NCBI GenBank assembly: GCA_023277325.1
Contig: JALRIQ010000072.1
Span: forward strand, 1-5,004
From: Bacteroidia bacterium
GTDB lineage: Bacteria > Bacteroidota > Bacteroidia > UBA8524
Length of the DNA stretch: 5,004 bases
Direction: 5' to 3'
Both the position numbers and the translations under genes were made by a program. Position 1 is the stretch's first letter; every line of letters starts with the position of its first letter. The notes beneath the pieces are model-generated. The model ran no database searches, was not told where the DNA came from, and saw nothing but the letters and a program-made list of their open reading frames with translations. Below are positions 4,813 through 5,004 of this stretch, in pieces.

Positions 4813-5004
4813 ATGTACCATTTTTGGCGACAAAACCCCTTATTTCGACCTGCTCTTTTCTTGATGTTCGGCATTTTACTTGCCGAGTTTGACATTCGCA
4901 CGAAATTTTGGCTAGGTCTGCTAATCTCCGCCAACCTACTGGCAATCTTAAGAATGCGCAAAGGTTCCTGGAAACGAATCAACTTTTTTATTCCCTCTCT
5001 TTTT
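4813..5004 (+). CDS. comEC: ComEC/Rec2-like membrane protein, N-terminus only
   Basis: The first 64 codons of an open frame run to the right edge without a stop. The protein begins MYHFWRQNPLFRPAL, then has a hydrophobic helix at about 13-26 containing FMxFG-like LFLMFGILLAEF, a second at about 32-48 (FWLGLLISANLLAIL), a basic turn MRKGSWKR (49-56) and the start of a third. A short cytoplasmic NP-x-x-R segment followed by paired helices and a basic loop is how Bacteroidota ComEC proteins begin, as I recall them. ComEC forms the inner-membrane channel for single-stranded DNA in natural transformation and is usually 600-700 residues or more, so the competence and hydrolase domains would lie outside the window. 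The start is firm because an in-frame TGA at 4798-4800 leaves ATG 4813 as the first start codon. Identity rests on a short segment, so another polytopic membrane protein remains possible. Confidence 0.6.
   Translation, partial: MYHFWRQNPLFRPALFLMFGILLAEFDIRTKFWLGLLISANLLAILRMRKGSWKRINFFIPSLF

Noticed and set aside
4631..4982. Minus-strand frames at the right end
   Set aside because: They overlap the C-terminal domain of the acidic protein and the ComEC-like start, and show no domain or compositional sign of coding.

Overview
This window comes from a bacterium that is almost certainly a member of the Bacteroidota, probably a Flavobacteriales-like lineage; the order-level placement is inference. 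Three things point there: the dihydroorotase and thymidine kinase have the wording I recall from that phylum (DDQVHFREPG in the first, WIEVICGSMFSGKTEE in the second), purine-rich ribosome binding sites are mostly absent, and TAnnTTTG-like promoter boxes occur. It is compact chromosomal DNA. I see no insertion sequence, phage gene, tRNA, rRNA or CRISPR array, and no gene-free stretch longer than 115 bases.

Layout, left to right. Bases 1-1300 (minus) hold almost all of a dihydroorotase (pyrimidine biosynthesis), whose last codons run off the left edge. A 62-base divergent spacer separates it from a Nudix hydrolase at 1363-1788 (plus). That gene's 3' end overlaps, tail to tail by 26 bases, the last gene of a tight minus-strand cluster. 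The cluster is transcribed from about 3818 to 1763: thymidine kinase (tdk), then a polytopic UbiA-like membrane protein, then a class I SAM-dependent methyltransferase. The first junction has a 2-base gap and the second a 4-base ATGA overlap, so the three are very likely one translationally coupled operon.

A 115-base divergent region (3819-3933) with a 6+6 inverted repeat and a TAATTTTG box leads rightwards to an uncharacterised acidic protein (3934-4731). It has a helical N-terminus, a Glu/Pro-rich tandem-repeat linker and a helical C-terminal domain of a kind I recall from Bacteroidota hypothetical proteins. The repeats make the DNA strikingly C-rich on the plus strand, with two segments able to form G-quadruplexes on the minus strand. 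After an 81-base gap with a direct repeat and a small hairpin, a membrane protein begins at 4813 and runs off the right edge; its first 64 residues look like the N-terminus of a ComEC/Rec2 DNA-uptake channel.

Functionally this is a mixture of nucleotide metabolism (dihydroorotase, thymidine kinase, perhaps the Nudix enzyme), a possible lipid or isoprenoid modification pair (UbiA-like protein and methyltransferase), and possible DNA uptake (ComEC-like). The least explained items are the UbiA-like/methyltransferase pair and the repeat-bearing acidic protein.
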